From Muribaculum sp. (GTDB taxonomy: Bacteria > Bacteroidota > Bacteroidia > Bacteroidales > Muribaculaceae), in contig JAMPAZ010000004.1 of assembly GCA_023666965.1 (NCBI GenBank), forward strand, positions 20,346-84,345: 64,000 bases of DNA, written 5' to 3'. The position numbers and the translations under genes are program-made. The notes below the pieces were generated by a model. That model was not told where the DNA came from, did no database searches, and worked only from the letters and a program-made list of their open reading frames with translations. Below are positions 62,376 to 64,000 of this stretch, piece after piece (within the stretch, counting starts at the first letter, position 1; each line of letters starts with the position of its first letter).

Positions 62376-63725
62376 TCACACTGGCGGCACTATGAATATT
62401 TTCTCGTTGAACGATTGCATCATGGCCGGGGTGACATTGGATATGTAACCGGCAAGAAGCGAAGACACCTCCGATGTGGCGTGTCCGACAGCATAGTCAA
62501 TATAGGCGGTCATGACACCATGATGCGCCAATGCCGAAATGAAAGAATTTCGTGCGTATTGGGGTGTGACGCTCTGTATGCCGAGCGATTCACACACATC
62601 TTTGATGTTCTTTGAGATACGTCGGTTGTAGTCATGAACCCTTATCGCTTTCTGTTCGTCAGTCACAGCATTCAGGAAGATATCGGGAAAGACGAGTTCT
62701 CCGGGATTGTAAGGCGAGGCATATTCGTCAAGCAGAGTGCGCAGTTGAGGAATGATTGGCACACAAGTTTCATCGAGCTGTTTGCCAATCGGCTTGTTAG
62801 CCCTGTCAATCTTGGAACGGATAAAGGAGAACTGCGGAAATTCTTGTTCCGCAGATGCCTTTTCCGTCCAGACAAGTTTAGCCATGTCTATTGTGTTCAT
62901 GCCATTGAGACAGTAAAGAAGCAGCCAACGACCGACGGCTCGTGCATATTTCGATTGTTTGTCGGGCGATGCAAGCCAATATTCCCACAGCCTCAGCACT
63001 TCTTCCACTGTCAGCGCGTTCAGCCTGCGCCTATTGCCGGCATGGATAAGTCCTTTGAAGTTTGGCGCGACTGCAGTGTGTCCGTCCTTATGAGCTTGAT
63101 TGAATACGGCACGTGTCGCACGGAGTATCATCATCCTTGTATCGAGGGATAAAGGTTGGTCAGTACCGTTGCGTGATTTCTGCCCGTCAAGCCATTTGGA
63201 GAATTGCGTGACAATAGCCGTGTCAACCGCCGTCAGAGATATAGGCTTGTCATTGCGAAAGAGTTTGAACCAGCCAAGAGCCGAGGCATACATCTCTTTG
63301 GTCTTAACCTTCTCCTTTGAGGATGTAAGAGCCGTCCAATAAGAAAAGGTATCATCCGCTTTCAATGCTGATTCCGTCACCTTTCCCTCCGACTTATCGA
63401 GATAGTTTTTCAGGTCGGCCACCGAAAAACGGTTGAGCAGAATCAGCTCATCTGTTTTTGCACAGACTTGATCAAATACCTTCCTCAACTCTTTGCGCGT
63501 CTCGATGGCGGCATTCGACTTGGAGAACAGTGCCTCATACTCCTTCATTGATGAAATTTTGTACCCCGTCGGGAAATAACGTCTCATCCTCTGGTGGGTC
63601 ACGCATATCGACAACGGCACTGATTTGCCATCCTCGAATTTGTATCTATTGTCCGGCGCAAGAACGATGCGTATCGTCGCCCCGGCGAATCGTCTGGATT
63701 CATCACCGAAAAGAGCCTTGTTCAT
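62376..63725 (-). CDS. Tyrosine-type site-specific integrase
   Basis: This 449-residue recombinase has an N-terminal arm-binding region, then a SAM-like core-binding domain (about 110-215, TFSYWTALTSSKEKVKTKEMY), then the catalytic domain. Visible catalytic parts are the first Arg region YARAVGRWLLLYCLNGMN, YARNSFISALAHHGV (second Arg, with Tyr/Gln where many have HxxR), VGHATSE and the nucleophile Tyr in LLAGYISN. This is the form common in Bacteroidota mobile elements. Its start faces repeats and a truncated tRNA-Met, which implies that tRNA is its target. Confidence 0.93.
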   Translation of the reverse strand: MNKALFGDESRRFAGATIRIVLAPDNRYKFEDGKSVPLSICVTHQRMRRYFPTGYKISSMKEYEALFSKSNAAIETRKELRKVFDQVCAKTDELILLNRFSVADLKNYLDKSEGKVTESALKADDTFSYWTALTSSKEKVKTKEMYASALGWFKLFRNDKPISLTAVDTAIVTQFSKWLDGQKSRNGTDQPLSLDTRMMILRATRAVFNQAHKDGHTAVAPNFKGLIHAGNRRRLNALTVEEVLRLWEYWLASPDKQSKYARAVGRWLLLYCLNGMNTIDMAKLVWTEKASAEQEFPQFSFIRSKIDRANKPIGKQLDETCVPIIPQLRTLLDEYASPYNPGELVFPDIFLNAVTDEQKAIRVHDYNRRISKNIKDVCESLGIQSVTPQYARNSFISALAHHGVMTAYIDYAVGHATSEVSSLLAGYISNVTPAMMQSFNEKIFIVPPV

Positions 63726-63730
63726 ATCGT

Positions 63731-63822
63731 TGTGTTCAAGTTTGTGTTCAAGATTACATCAGACCCGGCAGAAAAATCAGGGAGTGTGTTCACAAATGAT
63801 ATTTGAACACATTTTGAACACA
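63731..63822. repeat. TGTGTTCAA repeats in front of the integrase gene
   Basis: TGTGTTCAAG is at 63731-63740 and 63743-63752. The inverted form TTTGAACACA is at 63802-63811 and 63813-63822, and a partial TGTTCAC is at 63787-63793. Paired copies are 11-12 bp apart, about one helical turn. They look like arm-type integrase or excisionase sites and overlap the integrase leader. Confidence 0.65.
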
Positions 63823-63848
63823 ACTCATCAGTTTCAAGAGGTCTCATG

Positions 63849-63880
63849 CAAAGTTACAATAATTTCACGATATATCCAAA
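63849..63880 (-). promoter_or_regulatory. Promoter of the integrase gene
   Basis: On the minus strand TTTG (63877-63880), then 20 nt, then TAACTTTG (63849-63856), a perfect match. The leader of about 120 nt runs through the TGTGTTCAA repeats, so integrase binding could control its own expression. Confidence 0.7.
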
Positions 63881-63945
63881 CATCTGATACTCAAAATGTA
63901 TGACGATAACAAAGAATCACAAAATTTCATAGAATTTCACCCTAT

Positions 63946-63994
63946 CACCTGACTCATAATCAGGGAGTCCTTGGTTCAAGCCCAAGTGGGACCA
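63946..63994 (+). mobile_element. Attachment-site remnant: 3' part of tRNA-Met(CAT)
   Basis: The anticodon arm CCTGA-CTCATAA-TCAGG (63948-63964, anticodon CAT at 63955-63957), a 5-nt variable loop, the T arm CTTGG-TTCAAGC-CCAAG (63970-63986), TGGGACC (63987-64-base end at 63993) and discriminator A63994 form the 3' half of a tRNA. No D arm and no GGTCCCA acceptor strand lie upstream. This is the expected displaced 3' end left by integration into the tRNA gene, and it sits next to the integrase. It is not a functional tRNA. Confidence 0.8.
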
Positions 63995-64000
63995 CAACAT

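Noticed and set aside
63901-63994. A complete tRNA gene at the window end
   Set aside because: No D arm and no 5' acceptor strand complementary to TGGGACC occur in the 80 bases upstream, so it is only a 3' fragment.
1-64000. CRISPR arrays, rRNA genes, insertion sequences
   Set aside because: No regularly spaced short repeats, no rRNA signature and no transposase reading frame were found. The repeats at 5.3-5.7 kb and 63.7 kb are too few and irregular for CRISPR.

Overview
The window looks like the chromosome of a Bacteroidales bacterium. Evidence: class III glutamine synthetase, DapL, LytTR/LytS signalling, SDR-type threonine dehydrogenase beside kbl, paired DUF1573 proteins with meaB, and repeated TTTG-N20-TAnnTTTG promoters, which are the Bacteroidota primary sigma signature. 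Gut Muribaculaceae is possible, but I cannot prove the family from the sequence.

About 1-53.5 kb is ordinary core genome. 0-1.5 kb: thiamine genes (thiD, thiS, thiE cut by the window edge) behind a TPP riboswitch. 1.6-5.3 kb: threonine-to-glycine degradation (kbl and tdh, divergent) and an M18 aminopeptidase. 5.3-5.8 kb: intergenic repeats. 5.8-11.8 kb: glycosyltransferase, lipid A-type acyltransferase and mtaB in one operon, then an acyl-CoA ligase and a Ca/Na antiporter. 12-18.6 kb: a MacAB-TolC efflux operon that carries its own LytS/LytTR two-component system. 18.8-26.7 kb: nitrogen and amino-acid genes (gdhA, a long PurF-type amidotransferase, glnN, dapL, dapF), with an unexplained structured element between glnN and purF. 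26.9-31.05 kb: a three-gene surface-glycan decoration module made of a LicC-like cytidylyltransferase fused to a CobD/HisC-like PLP enzyme, a flippase and LicD. 31-43.4 kb: meaB/DUF1573, MscS, yebC/pheT, a Spy-like protein and uvrA. 43.5-48.7 kb: a TTG-started Sua5 gene, a polyprenyl-phosphate sugar transferase, and two CLC channels whose ends overlap tail to tail. 48.8-53.4 kb: leuACDB.

About 53.6-64 kb is accessory DNA. A strong promoter drives a roughly 330-nt highly structured RNA of uncertain identity (perhaps 6S-like). A type III restriction-modification operon follows, with a DUF2971 gene wedged between mod and res. Next come a 12-bp dyad over a promoter, a 25-residue membrane peptide gene and an acidic coiled-coil gene, a hypothetical gene, the 3' stump of an AbiEii nucleotidyltransferase gene, an intact Abi_2 (AbiD/F, HEPN-type) gene, and a tyrosine integrase. 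The integrase gene is preceded by TGTGTTCAA repeats and a perfect promoter. The window ends in the 3' half of a tRNA-Met(CAT) with no 5' half, the expected scar of integration at a tRNA gene. This is most simply a defence island integrated at tRNA-Met. Its left boundary and the intact tRNA copy are not visible in the window.
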